A stretch of 64,000 bases of DNA from CAVSJA01 sp963728145 (GCA_963728145.1 CAVSJA010000009.1:186001-250000); one strand, 5' to 3'; numbered from the stretch's first letter, positions 44,346-52,855 are shown. The notes: generated from the sequence alone by a model not told the origin. Numbers and translations are program-made.

Positions 44346-44801
44346 ATGCAATACAAAGCAGTAACCCCAGATGACTATGTCGCCCAGATTCCGGAGGACA
44401 GGAAGGCGGCTATCAACAAACTGCGTTCCGTGATCAGGAAGAATATCCCCGAGGGTTTCCAGGAAGCAACCGGCTATGGCATGATCGGATTTTGCGTACC
44501 ACATTCGGTGTACGAAGCCGGTTACCATTGCGACCCAAAACAACCGCTGCCCTTTATGGGCATTGCTTCACAAAAGAATTTTATCGCCGTTTACCATATG
44601 GGTGTTTATGCTGATCCTTCCCTGCTAAAGTGGTTTACTGCTGCACATGCGAAAGCCTCAGCTAAAAAACTGGATATGGGAAAGAGTTGTATAAGGTACA
44701 AAAAAGCCGAGGACATTCCGTATGAACTGATCGGAGAGCTGGCATCAAAGATGACTGCAAAGGAATGGATTGATTTGTATGAGAAAAATTTGAAACGGTA
44801 A
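44346..44801 (+). CDS. DUF1801-domain (YdhG-like) protein
   Basis: A 151-residue cytoplasmic protein. YVAQIPEDRKAAINKLRSVIRKNIPEGFQE, then PLPFMGIASQKNFIAVYHMG and DMGKSCIRYKKAEDIPYELIGELA match DUF1801, a small alpha/beta fold related to frataxin-like/YdhG proteins. Function in bacteria is unclear; some members are suggested to handle metals. Followed by a hairpin terminator at 44854. Confidence 0.85.
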   Translation: MQYKAVTPDDYVAQIPEDRKAAINKLRSVIRKNIPEGFQEATGYGMIGFCVPHSVYEAGYHCDPKQPLPFMGIASQKNFIAVYHMGVYADPSLLKWFTAAHAKASAKKLDMGKSCIRYKKAEDIPYELIGELASKMTAKEWIDLYEKNLKR

Positions 44802-44853
44802 GCACATATGCTCAATTACTTTCTAATTACCAAACGACATAACAAACGAAAAT

Positions 44854-44869
44854 GGTCGCAGAAGCGACC
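44854..44869 (+). terminator. Hairpin terminator after the DUF1801 gene
   Basis: GGTCGC (44854-44859) and GCGACC (44864-44869) with an AGAA loop, followed by TTTACAAAAAC, 53 bases after the stop codon. Confidence 0.45.
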
Positions 44870-44927
44870 TTTACAAAAACAATTGTATCTGCTCATCCCG
44901 TTACACTCCAAATTCCAGCTTTTAATG

Positions 44928-46007
44928 CTATAACCATTGCCATAGGTAACCATTACAAGTTTTGTTTTTCCCGTGTAAAGTTAACCGGATACTTTCATAC
45001 GGACTACCTGTTTGATTCGCAGCCCTGGATATACTATCAAATGTTTTGATTCTTTTCCCAGTTAAGGTTAATTGCACAAACTTTCTCTTCTTCAGGATTT
45101 CCTTATACTCACCCCGATACACATCATCTTCATAACGCCATACAAATCCGCCTGCATGTTTAGATTTTCCTACGGCTGTTCTCGAAATACTTCCTGGCTT
45201 AATATTTAACAGACGCGCAGCGTCAATTATACTATTGTAAGATTTTATCATTCTCCCATCAGGATGGTATTGTGTAATTTTTGTTGTTTTGCCCGTAAGG
45301 CCGTTTAACTCCCCAGTATACTTATCTTCCGCATATCTGAAAATAAAACCCCTTAGCGATTTTATCTTTTTTGAGATGCATTGTCCAATGTTACCCACAC
45401 TTGTTGCATTTTTTTCAGCTGCTTTTGAAATGCTTGGATAAGTTGCTACAAGCGTTCCATCAGGTTTGTATTTACATATTTTTTTTCTTCTTGATCGTCC
45501 GGCCTTAATGGCAAATCTGACGTAATCTTCCTTCGGTAAAAGATGATACGGCGGTAGATATCGCTCTTTATTTAGGTCCCTGAGACGAAGATTACTTTTG
45601 GTAGCAAGACCCAGGTTTTCCACCCTGGAGTTTAGCCCATTGCCATCAAGAGGGTACACAAATTTATCATCCATACTTTCGTTCGTTTTTGAAGCTATAA
45701 AAGCTTCATATACCAATCTTCTTACCATGGCAAAGTTTCTTGTACCCTCGAACTGGTAAACAACTGAAAGTCCAAACGTTTCATCATTAGTAAAAGAATT
45801 TGGTTGCTTACCTATGTTTTGTGAAAGAATTCTTTCTTTTATTCTTCTTCCGAATGGAGCCGTGTCGCTGTATACCACCCTTTCGAGGGCTTTTACTCTT
45901 CCTAAATTGGAAACTACATAGTATCCTTCAGTAAAAGGGATTTCTTTCCATACCTCGCCCTTGAGGTCTTCGAGTGATTTATTTTTATATATCGGAACCT
46001 CTGACAT
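44928..46007 (-). CDS. NUMOD4 / NUMOD1-repeat protein of the HNH homing-endonuclease type
   Basis: 359 residues from the ATG at 46005-46007. The N-terminus is a NUMOD4 module (GEVWKEIPFTEGYYVVSNLGRVKAL). A central segment resembles the HNH core (VYPLDGNGLNSRVENLGLAT), though the canonical H-N-H triad is not clear: the usual His-x-Asp is replaced by YPLDGNG. Three NUMOD1-type DNA-binding repeats follow (YKPDGTLVATYPSISKAAEK; YHPDGRMIKSYNSIIDAARL; LTGKRIKTFDSISRAANQT). Such proteins are mobile nicking endonucleases of phage and introns. No intron or intein is visible around it, so it stands free at the edge of the accessory region. Confidence 0.8.
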   Translation of the reverse strand: MSEVPIYKNKSLEDLKGEVWKEIPFTEGYYVVSNLGRVKALERVVYSDTAPFGRRIKERILSQNIGKQPNSFTNDETFGLSVVYQFEGTRNFAMVRRLVYEAFIASKTNESMDDKFVYPLDGNGLNSRVENLGLATKSNLRLRDLNKERYLPPYHLLPKEDYVRFAIKAGRSRRKKICKYKPDGTLVATYPSISKAAEKNATSVGNIGQCISKKIKSLRGFIFRYAEDKYTGELNGLTGKTTKITQYHPDGRMIKSYNSIIDAARLLNIKPGSISRTAVGKSKHAGGFVWRYEDDVYRGEYKEILKKRKFVQLTLTGKRIKTFDSISRAANQTGSPYESIRLTLHGKNKTCNGYLWQWL

Positions 46008-46197
46008 ATAGAAAATTAATTGTCGCAAATTACGAATACTCAACTTCGCAGCTAAACGCTAATTTCAAGTGAAGACTTTCAGATTGGTCTATCTAATTTT
46101 TCCTGCGGAGTCGTTATGCAACACCAACATTCTGTTCCTGCAGTACGGATACACTGTATAAAACAAAAAGATCTCGCTTTGGCCCTAGGCAGCAATA

Positions 46198-46240
46198 AAA
46201 GTAAAAGGGCTATACTATTAAGGTATAGCCCTTTTACTTT
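46198..46240. terminator. Strong 18-bp bidirectional terminator hairpin
   Basis: Perfect 18-base arms 46198-46215 and 46223-46240 (core AAAGGGCTATAC) with a 7-base loop, flanked by A-run on the left and T-run on the right. Confidence 0.8.
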
Positions 46241-46254
46241 TTTTATCTGCTCGC

Positions 46255-46285
46255 GATCCCGATAGTCCCGATCGCTATCGGGATC
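46255..46285. repeat. Palindromic repeat of the CCCGATAGCTATCGGG family
   Basis: GATCCCGATAG (46255-46265) and CTATCGGGATC (46275-46285) form an 11-bp inverted repeat; an overlapping TCCCGAT/ATCGGGA pair lies at 46266-46283. A perfect 20-bp relative is at 56655-56674. Confidence 0.65.
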
Positions 46286-46590
46286 GGGACCGTCGGGATG
46301 AACCAACGATAGCATTATTCAACCATTCCTTTTAGCTGTTGAAAACCCGCAATAAAAAATTTGAAGCGATTGTCGGTTTTTGGCCAGGCGACATTCTTGG
46401 TATCCATCATTTTTTCTATTTTGTCCCAGGCTTTCTTACAATCACCTTCATCAAAAAAATTCTTTTTCCACTCGCCTGAAACAAATGAGCAACTAAAAGA
46501 TCGTCTGGTTAAGCGATATCTGATTAGACTGATTGAATTGCCAAATGAACCACAATTCAGTATAATCAGATAAATCGTCTAAAATCCTGG

Positions 46591-46884
46591 TCAATTTTTT
46601 ACTCCCATCAGTTCCTTTGCAATAGCATTCGCAGAACAACCAACTGTAAGTTTAAACCCATAGTCAGGATCATACTTCTTTATTGACTCATCCGAAAGTG
46701 CACAGGTTCCGTTAGTAGCTTTAAGTATAGTTGTACAGGCGAACATCAGGTATTCTTTCTGTTTTGATATTGACGAAAAGTCGCTGGATAGGCCATGACC
46801 AACAAAGTAAGTCTTATATTTTGCCAGGAGAGATTCAAAACGTTCAAGATTTGCTAACCAGCGCAGGATGCTTCCATCTATCAC
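46591..46884 (-). pseudogene. C-terminal remnant of an MBL-fold hydrolase
   Basis: A 97-residue frame with DGSILRWLANLERFESLL, YFVGHGLSSDF and ISKQKEYLMFA, the pattern around the last metal ligand (GHG) and C-terminal helices of metallo-beta-lactamase-fold hydrolases. The N-terminal HxHxDH domain, which would lie upstream on the minus strand, is absent; instead the sequence runs directly into an HxlR regulator fragment reading the other way. Its own stop codon is intact. Interpreted as a deletion remnant. Confidence 0.6.
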
Positions 46885-47194
46885 ATTGAATATATCGGAG
46901 GCAAATGGAAAACGGTTGTGCTTTGGTATCTGCAGTTCAAAACACTTCGCTTTGCTAAATTAAAAACTGATAGCAGATATTACAGAAAAAATGCTAAGCA
47001 TTCAGCTGAAGAAATTAGAAGAAGATGGGTTGATAAGGAGGAAAAAATATGGTGTAAAGCCTCCTGTTAGGGTTGAATATTCACTTACGGAGTTTGGGAA
47101 AGCGCTTATACCATCTTTAAATGCTATTGCTAAATGGGGGAGGGAATTGGGAGAAGGTGAGGGGGAGTTGGTGGATGCTGTTTCCAAATGGTAG
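46882..47194 (+). pseudogene. HxlR-family regulator, truncated and frameshifted
   Basis: From about 46882 the plus strand encodes HIEYIGGKWKTVVLWYL and LRFAKLK, the start of the HxlR winged helix without its N-terminal Cys segment. Near 46970 the frame changes, and from 46973 reads ADITEKMLSIQLKKLEEDGL, then PPVRVEYSLTEFGKALIPSL. Thus the gene lacks its 5' end and has an internal frameshift. HxlR regulators often sit divergent to the enzyme gene they control; the neighbouring MBL-fold fragment is probably that partner. Confidence 0.75.
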
Positions 47195-47324
47195 TATTAA
47201 TTTGAAGGTTGTGCTGAAATTAGGAGGGCCTTTGGGGTAATCCAAAAATTCATTTTCACGGGAATATTTGACGAATTTTTATTGCAAGTCTGATGGGAGC
47301 ACCAGATAATTTAGTTTTGCCACT

Positions 47325-48284
47325 ATGAGCGACGGTAAGAATTTAGAAAGGCTGGTTCATCTAATTGAGCGGTCAATTTCTCCAGGTTCAATTGTTGAAC
47401 ATAATGTTGCCCTGCCTGTTCTTAGTTCTACAGGCGGTAGAACCGCACAGTGTGATATTGTAATACGAGATGGAAAACCGCCTCGCCAGACTATTAGTAT
47501 AATAGAAGTTCAGGATAGAAACCGAGCAGTTGATATAAACGAATTCAGAGGTTGGACAGTAAAATTGAATGAGGTCGGAGCGCAGCATCTTTACTGCGTC
47601 TCAAGGCATGAATTTCCCCAAAGTATCAAGGAAATGGCAGTCCATTCTGGGGGTTCAATAAGGTTAATAACCCTAAAAGAATCAGAAGTTGATGAAATAC
47701 CCAACTTTTTTTTCAATAACATAATTATTGGATATCGTGATCCCGACGTCAAACATATTAAGAGGAAGGACACTAGAATATATATCGAAGAGGACGAAGA
47801 CGTGAAAGTCACTTATGAACAAGTTGAAGAGGATCTGAGAAAACTTAAGACAAATGATTTTAAGTTTTCACTAGACAAAAAGAAACTTATTGCGCTCTCC
47901 ACCCTTTGCATCGAAAGAATAAGCACCAAGGAGGATGTATTATCGGAAACATCGGAAGCCAACTTTGGGTTTGACGCATCTTCCCCTCTATACTATTATT
48001 TCAATAATCATTTCATTAGAATTGCACTAAAAATCGAATTTACTTGGTCAATAAAACATCATTCAATACTGCCCTCAGTGCTATCATATGAGCAAAATGG
48101 TTTTGGTGCACTCGCTTGGGTGGTGGAATCATTTTACAACTCATCAAGGGGGCCTATATGGATAAGAATGCCACTTGTTAAAAAGGAGCATGAAACATAC
48201 GTTATATCAGGTATGCTTGTTGATTTTCCTGCTTCGGTTGAATTCACATTTAACGTAGACATTACTAAAAAACCTTCGGCGTAA
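47325..48284 (+). CDS. PD-(D/E)XK nuclease-like protein of unknown role
   Basis: A 319-residue protein. Residues about 5-110 have the layout of a restriction-endonuclease-like fold: an initial helix (LERLVHLIERSI), then CDIVIRDG carrying a candidate Asp, then TISIIEVQDRNRAVDINEF, where EVQ would replace the E-x-K of the active site, and a following helix with GWTVKL. The second half (residues 150-319) is an acidic linker and a beta-rich domain (FIRIALKIEFTW, GPIWIRMPLVKK) not recognised. TAGTTTTG at 47312-47319 could be a -7 box, implying an almost leaderless message. Alone on its strand at the left of the defence cluster. Confidence 0.6.
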   Translation: MSDGKNLERLVHLIERSISPGSIVEHNVALPVLSSTGGRTAQCDIVIRDGKPPRQTISIIEVQDRNRAVDINEFRGWTVKLNEVGAQHLYCVSRHEFPQSIKEMAVHSGGSIRLITLKESEVDEIPNFFFNNIIIGYRDPDVKHIKRKDTRIYIEEDEDVKVTYEQVEEDLRKLKTNDFKFSLDKKKLIALSTLCIERISTKEDVLSETSEANFGFDASSPLYYYFNNHFIRIALKIEFTWSIKHHSILPSVLSYEQNGFGALAWVVESFYNSSRGPIWIRMPLVKKEHETYVISGMLVDFPASVEFTFNVDITKKPSA

Positions 48285-48322
48285 AAATTCAAACGAATTA
48301 GGGTAGTGTCTCAGTTTGAAAT

Positions 48323-48760
48323 TTATGGCTTAGGTAGCGATTCTTTATCTTCTTCCGAAATCTCTTTGCTTTCCTGGAGACCAATTAATATTTGTTCGTA
48401 GTGCTCTTCGGATATTTCGCCCTTGTAGGTGACCGCTCCGGATTCCACAAGTTCTTTAAACTCCTCGATAGTATATGCAAAGATTGTATTGCAGTCTATA
48501 AGTGTCCGTTCTTTTAGTCCGTTTTCTGGGGTTGGATCAACGACTACCAGTGTTTTCATCGAATAACCCTTCATTAAAATATAATTTTCTCTTTTTTCTA
48601 GCTGAGTTGTACAGCAGGTGAATACTAATACTTCTCCTGCATTCTTTTTAATTAAGACAAAAAAATGAGGTTCTTTTGTGTTTAACTTGTCACTTGAGAA
48701 GTAAAATATCTCCTTTTCTTTTGAAGTATTGGTAACTAGCCTAGAAAAGGGGTTGCTCAT
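48323..48760 (-). CDS. Putative toxin partner of the Panacea antitoxin
   Basis: 145 residues from the ATG at 48758-48760, which overlaps the stop of the preceding Panacea gene in an ATGA arrangement. The first 100 residues are beta-rich (HFFVLIKKNAGEVLVFTC, LVVVDPTPENG, TLIDCNTIFAYTIEEF) and end in a helical acidic tail (EISEEHYEQILIGLQE). The strand pattern and LIDCNTI followed by a helix recall the SH3-like PemK/MazF toxin fold, but catalytic residues cannot be assigned. The toxin role is inferred from position: Panacea antitoxins are encoded next to diverse toxins. An unrelated cotranscribed protein remains possible. Confidence 0.55.
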   Translation of the reverse strand: MSNPFSRLVTNTSKEKEIFYFSSDKLNTKEPHFFVLIKKNAGEVLVFTCCTTQLEKRENYILMKGYSMKTLVVVDPTPENGLKERTLIDCNTIFAYTIEEFKELVESGAVTYKGEISEEHYEQILIGLQESKEISEEDKESLPKP

Positions 48761-49353
48761 TTGAGAATTTTTGCGATGGCGCAACTCTCTAAGTATCTCT
48801 CTTTTGAAACCTCTAAGCTATCGGTATCTACGGGGAAAAAATCTATTTTGGCAGAAGCATTCTCAAAGAAATCAATTTGGTTCATCTCAACTCTTGAGGA
48901 AATCTTTTTCTTAATGACCTCCTCATGTTTTTTCCATTCAGGGAATTCATGAGACAAGTCCCTCAGTTGATATTTCCCCAAGTTGCCATATTTGGAAAAA
49001 ACCTTTTCAAGTACTTCTAAGTCCGATTTGGAAAAAACTTTTTCTTCAATATTTATAAGTGTGGAGTAGGTATACTTGTCTTTTTCAACGATGAAGTTCT
49101 TTGAATACTCAAGTTCGTTTTCGCCGAGAAAATCCGAATTCTGGTTAAGTATATCTCTGGTATTTGAAGAAACTGGGCCATTATCCATTGCGAAGTACGA
49201 ATCACCTGTGATTGTTCTACCATGCTCTCGGAGATGGAGCCTATCGGCTAACCATAATAGCTTGATAGCCTTCATTTTATTTAATTCGCCGCCCGACTTA
49301 ATGGCAAGAAAATTTAAGGCTTGAACGGTTTTTCTATGGTTGAATCCTCGCAT
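48757..49353 (-). CDS. Panacea/SocA-domain (DUF4065) antitoxin
   Basis: 198 residues from the ATG at 49351-49353. The Panacea domain is shown by KTVQALNFLAIKSGGELNKMKAIKLLWLADRLHL, then HGRTITGDSYFAMDNGPVSS, and LEVLEKVFSKYGNLGKYQLRDLSHEFPEW. Panacea is a hyperpromiscuous antitoxin domain known to neutralise many unrelated toxins, and in SocA acts as a proteolytic adaptor (family knowledge). A C-terminal extension (about residues 150-198) may confer toxin specificity. It is the upstream gene of a two-gene unit with a 4-bp overlap. Confidence 0.88.
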   Translation of the reverse strand: MRGFNHRKTVQALNFLAIKSGGELNKMKAIKLLWLADRLHLREHGRTITGDSYFAMDNGPVSSNTRDILNQNSDFLGENELEYSKNFIVEKDKYTYSTLINIEEKVFSKSDLEVLEKVFSKYGNLGKYQLRDLSHEFPEWKKHEEVIKKKISSRVEMNQIDFFENASAKIDFFPVDTDSLEVSKERYLESCAIAKILK

Positions 49354-49404
49354 ATAAACAAAAGTACCCAATAAATATACTATATTTTGTTAAGACTTTT
49401 AACA

Positions 49405-49947
49405 CTAAAACTTTGATTCGGTAAGTCCCACAATATCTTCAATTGTCATAGGCTTCTTAGTCAATTTGGCTTCCATAGCAGGGGTTACTCTAAGAGTCTT
49501 ATGAATCTTTACGAAGCTATAATATACGAAATGTAAAGCAATAGCATAGCAATGGTTTTCGATCTTCTTACTGAACGCATTCGTTAAACGAGTAAAGGGG
49601 CGCAAGTGGATTCGCATAGTGAAGTTTTGACGTTCTATATAACTAGTAGAAACGTGTTGCTCTTGAGGTTCCCCCGAAACCCAATTTTTCTTCGTACCTG
49701 AACAAACATCTGGACTGTATTTCTTTTCGGTTTCTCTTGTGTCCTTACCGTACATCTTTACAATTTGTGCATAGCCTATATCCAAATCGAAAGCATCGTA
49801 AACAACACTTAAATAAGCTTTATGTCCATCAGTAGTTAACTGTACCCTATTCTTTAGTCTTGCTACTAAGTTGTGCATGAAGATATTAGCAGATTGTGGG
49901 TCACGATCACCAACGAACCATGATACTACTAGTTTGGTATCGGCATT
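49405..49947 (-). pseudogene. IS1-type transposase, 5'-truncated remnant
   Basis: The frame is open from 49947 and reads ADTKLVVSWFVGDRDPQSA, LTTDGHKAYL (second catalytic Asp), YIERQNFTMRIHLRPFTRLTNAF (catalytic Glu) and MEAKLTKKPMTIEDIVGL. This is the C-terminal 60 percent of the IS1-family DDE transposases common in Bacteroidota; the zinc/HTH part and first catalytic Asp are missing. The break falls exactly at the TAG stop codon of the GHKL ATPase gene, in the same frame. No terminal inverted repeats were found. It cannot transpose itself. Confidence 0.8.
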
Positions 49948-51933
49948 CTAAAATTTCTCATACTTACTCTTCTGCCTTTGAATTTCCCGATCCGCGTCAA
50001 TCAAGTAATTTATTAGGTCTTCAAGTATAATAACTTCATAAAGTGGTTTGTCGTCATGCCCAGCAAAATAAGCACAGTGAGTTGCACCAAATATTGTTCT
50101 AATGTCCTTTCCTCTTTCATCCACTAGCAAGGACTTTAGTTCAACGTGATCTGTATAATTCAGGGACGCATTCCACGTAACAACTAAGTCTATGTGGTTG
50201 TGGAATTTGACATTAGCGATGCACTCTCTGACGAGAGCATCGAAATCATACTTATACTCTAGGATTTTTATTTCGCTATCCCAAGGCAATTCTGGAACGG
50301 CATTTTCATTTATTCCAAATGGATTACTTGAAGAATAATAAACATCATTCGATTTGTAGTTCAGTTTAAAAACTGAATCGTAACGCTCATGTTCACTCGT
50401 TGCATAAATCTCAATTCCTTTAATAAAGTCTTTTCCAATAAGCTGATTAAACAAGGCTACTACATCTTGCTCTTTTTGAGGTCTTGAGAGTATTGTGATG
50501 CCAGATAAAGCTTCCGGTTTTATAAGCGGATTTTTTCGAAAATAGTCAAGTTGATTAAGCTTCCATTCTTCTTTTTCTTTTTTGGGAGTTAATGGCTCAG
50601 AAGTTTCGTCAGATTTTAAATGCTTACGAAATTTTCTCAAAAGGTTAATTGCATTTTCTGCCAGCTTTTCGGCCAACTCGACTTTTTCTTCTTGAAATGT
50701 CTTTCTGCCCAAGTCCGGCTCTCCATTCTCAAAGTGAACTATAACATGAGACTGCCCAATACTCAAAGGGTTTTTGCCCAGAGTTAAATTAATTAACTCA
50801 CCTTGCGGCATACCGTCTGAAGCCATTTGTAATCCACCTCTCAAAATTCTATAGCGTTGCCTTATATTTAATATTCTGTCATTAAAATTATCGAAGATTC
50901 TCGTCGAATGAACGAAAGCGGCGTAAACAGAAACTCTATGTTCTCTCAATAGTTGTTTGAAATCATCTATCAAATTTGTACTGATCTTCAATTTATCATT
51001 GTCATCTAATATGCTTTTATAATCCCATATTTCAAATATACCTTCAAGCTTTTTATACTGGTCTGATAATTTATTAAACTTTTCTTCGAAATCGCCAGGG
51101 ATAGTAGAAAGAGCCCTTTCTATTTCTTTGATTGACTTGATTTTCAAATTTGGGATGTCGTGAGGATATAGATAATCTGCGCCATTAATTTCATTTATGT
51201 CATATTCTCCATTGTAATCCTTAACTATTAACTTCACCGAGGGGCGAAATTGGCCTATTTCTCTTGAGGTAAGATAGATTCCGCCTAAAGGTGTCTTTAT
51301 ACGAAGTACGTCCATCCATTGTGAGGCTTTGGTTGCATTCAAAAAATTAAGATCTGGCTTTTCTCCTTTAAATAATTCAATTTTAAAAATCGTGCCGCTA
51401 TCTAAATTCGCCAGCCAATCGCCTTTGTCGTTATAATCTTCAAATTTTGGCCTTTCTACTTCACCACTGGTATCCTCGACCCATTTTCTACCATTTGAAA
51501 GCTTAACTGCAGCTTCAAATGTTTTTGACTTAGTATGAAGTTTGATACTATTAAAACCATATGCAAGAAAGGTCGCACCAACACCCTTGTTTCCCCTGAG
51601 GTTTTCACCTCTTTTAAATGATATGTTGGGTGCAAGGCAAAATTCAAATTGATCCTTTGTCATACCATCTCCATTATCACAAACAGCTATCATTCGTTCT
51701 TTCAAATCAATCTCAATCTTAATTTTAGATTTAAAACTCTTGTCTTGAATCCAAACTCTCTCGGTAGCATCTAGCGAATTTTGGATCAATTCCGAAAAGA
51801 CATCAAAATAACCTGTATACGACTTCAGTATATTTCTAATTTCTCGCCGTTTTGCTGCATTAATAAGTTCAGTATGTCTTTTATCTTTACTTATTGCTGC
51901 TTCAAGTGGGTCAAACCCATTATAGTCGGTCAT
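49948..51933 (-). CDS. GHKL (Hsp90/MutL-type) ATPase, candidate defence component
   Basis: A 661-residue protein. Bergerat ATP-fold motifs are clear: ELIQNSLDATERV (N box, about residue 48), DNGDGM (G1), GNKGVGATFLAYGF (G2) and a G3-like strand near SGTIFKIELF. The rest (residues 230-661) is a helical and beta mix ending in a domain with REIQRQKSKY. In GHKL proteins ATP binding closes a dimer lid; large GHKL proteins beside nucleases are recurrent in bacterial immunity (for example MORC-like and HATPase-containing systems). It is 94 bp after a HEPN-like gene on the same strand. The C-terminus abuts a truncated transposase, so loss of some 3' sequence is possible. Confidence 0.82.
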   Translation of the reverse strand: MTDYNGFDPLEAAISKDKRHTELINAAKRREIRNILKSYTGYFDVFSELIQNSLDATERVWIQDKSFKSKIKIEIDLKERMIAVCDNGDGMTKDQFEFCLAPNISFKRGENLRGNKGVGATFLAYGFNSIKLHTKSKTFEAAVKLSNGRKWVEDTSGEVERPKFEDYNDKGDWLANLDSGTIFKIELFKGEKPDLNFLNATKASQWMDVLRIKTPLGGIYLTSREIGQFRPSVKLIVKDYNGEYDINEINGADYLYPHDIPNLKIKSIKEIERALSTIPGDFEEKFNKLSDQYKKLEGIFEIWDYKSILDDNDKLKISTNLIDDFKQLLREHRVSVYAAFVHSTRIFDNFNDRILNIRQRYRILRGGLQMASDGMPQGELINLTLGKNPLSIGQSHVIVHFENGEPDLGRKTFQEEKVELAEKLAENAINLLRKFRKHLKSDETSEPLTPKKEKEEWKLNQLDYFRKNPLIKPEALSGITILSRPQKEQDVVALFNQLIGKDFIKGIEIYATSEHERYDSVFKLNYKSNDVYYSSSNPFGINENAVPELPWDSEIKILEYKYDFDALVRECIANVKFHNHIDLVVTWNASLNYTDHVELKSLLVDERGKDIRTIFGATHCAYFAGHDDKPLYEVIILEDLINYLIDADREIQRQKSKYEKF

Positions 51934-52027
51934 GTTTTAGATTTAGGGGTGGTATTGAAAAGCACTTTTGTGATCAAAACCTAGCATCAAACGGAACAAT
52001 TCTTTGCATAGGGCAAATGCAATAACT

Positions 52028-52642
52028 CTATCTTTCACAGTTCGAAATAATCTTTCTCATTTTTATACGTAAATTATCCCATGGCGCATCGTCCCATTTT
52101 GAAGCCTTCAAATTGTCTGAATAATTTTTTAAGGACTGTTCCAGCTCTTTGGCAAAAGATACACTATCGACAACAAGTTTCTTGGAGTCGAAAATATTTT
52201 TCCCAATTCGATTTACAGTCCAGCCTCCTGTAGTTTCTCCTTGATGCAAGATTCCACATCTAACATTTGTATAGAATTCCTGAGACTTTTCCTTAAACAT
52301 AGAAAAATTGCTTTCCGTCGAAAAAAACTGTCTAAAAGCTTGTTGTGACTTTTGATTGCTGTCTCCCCAACCATTCTTGAATGACTGCAAGGTTTCAATT
52401 AGCAAACAACAATTCGCCATAATTGAAAATCCATTTTTGAATTCCATTAGGAATTTTTTGTCAGCAAATTGAAAAGGTTTTAAGTAGCGACTATGCAGTC
52501 TATAAAAAATAAATGTAGATATTTGATCCTTATCTTGGTTAGAGACAAGGGTTAGATATTTTTGAATAGTTACTTTGGTTTCTGCACCATCTTTGTCAAA
52601 CCATCTGGCGAGTTCAATGGCCGTATCAAGCGTTCTAGGCAT
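52028..52642 (-). CDS. HEPN-like putative RNase, partner of the GHKL ATPase
   Basis: A 204-residue, mostly alpha-helical protein. Near residue 128-136 it reads NVRCGILHQGE: R followed by four residues and H is the Rx4H signature of HEPN ribonucleases, placed as usual after a long helix (FKEKSQEFYT). N-terminal helices (TAIELARWFDKDG, FIFYRLHSRYLKPFQ) precede it. No signal peptide. It is transcribed with the GHKL ATPase gene (94-bp gap) and is the first gene of the pair. An RNA-cleaving effector gated by the ATPase is the obvious model, but this is inference; HEPN domains also serve in non-catalytic roles. Confidence 0.6.
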   Translation of the reverse strand: MPRTLDTAIELARWFDKDGAETKVTIQKYLTLVSNQDKDQISTFIFYRLHSRYLKPFQFADKKFLMEFKNGFSIMANCCLLIETLQSFKNGWGDSNQKSQQAFRQFFSTESNFSMFKEKSQEFYTNVRCGILHQGETTGGWTVNRIGKNIFDSKKLVVDSVSFAKELEQSLKNYSDNLKASKWDDAPWDNLRIKMRKIISNCER

Positions 52643-52814
52643 ATAAGGTCTTTGAGGGATATAACATCTTAAAATACTAACTCTTATCGATTTTACTGTT
52701 TAAGATTTTGCTTTTTAATTTAAGGTATGCAATTCTTATATTTTAGATTACAATTTATATTTAGTTACAACTGAACCTTAAGAACCGTATCTCGTAAGCC
52801 TTTATAAAAACGAA

Positions 52815-52834
52815 AAGGTCGCTTTTGCGACCTT
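52815..52834 (-). terminator. Terminator of the tRNA-Asn transcript
   Basis: AAGGTCGC (52815-52822) and GCGACCTT (52827-52834) with a TTTT loop; on the minus strand it lies 21 bases after the tRNA and runs into TTTTCGTTTTT. Confidence 0.75.
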
Positions 52835-52855
52835 CCATGTTGTTTACAATCTCTG

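Larger units (their letters stand above)
46008..46590. other. Intergenic region with terminator and dispersed palindromes
   Basis: No gene seen. It holds the hairpin at 46198-46240, a palindrome cluster at 46255-46285, and on the right a copy (about 46572-46593) of the AAATCGTCTAAAATCCTGG dispersed repeat also found at 4517-4749. Confidence 0.55.
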
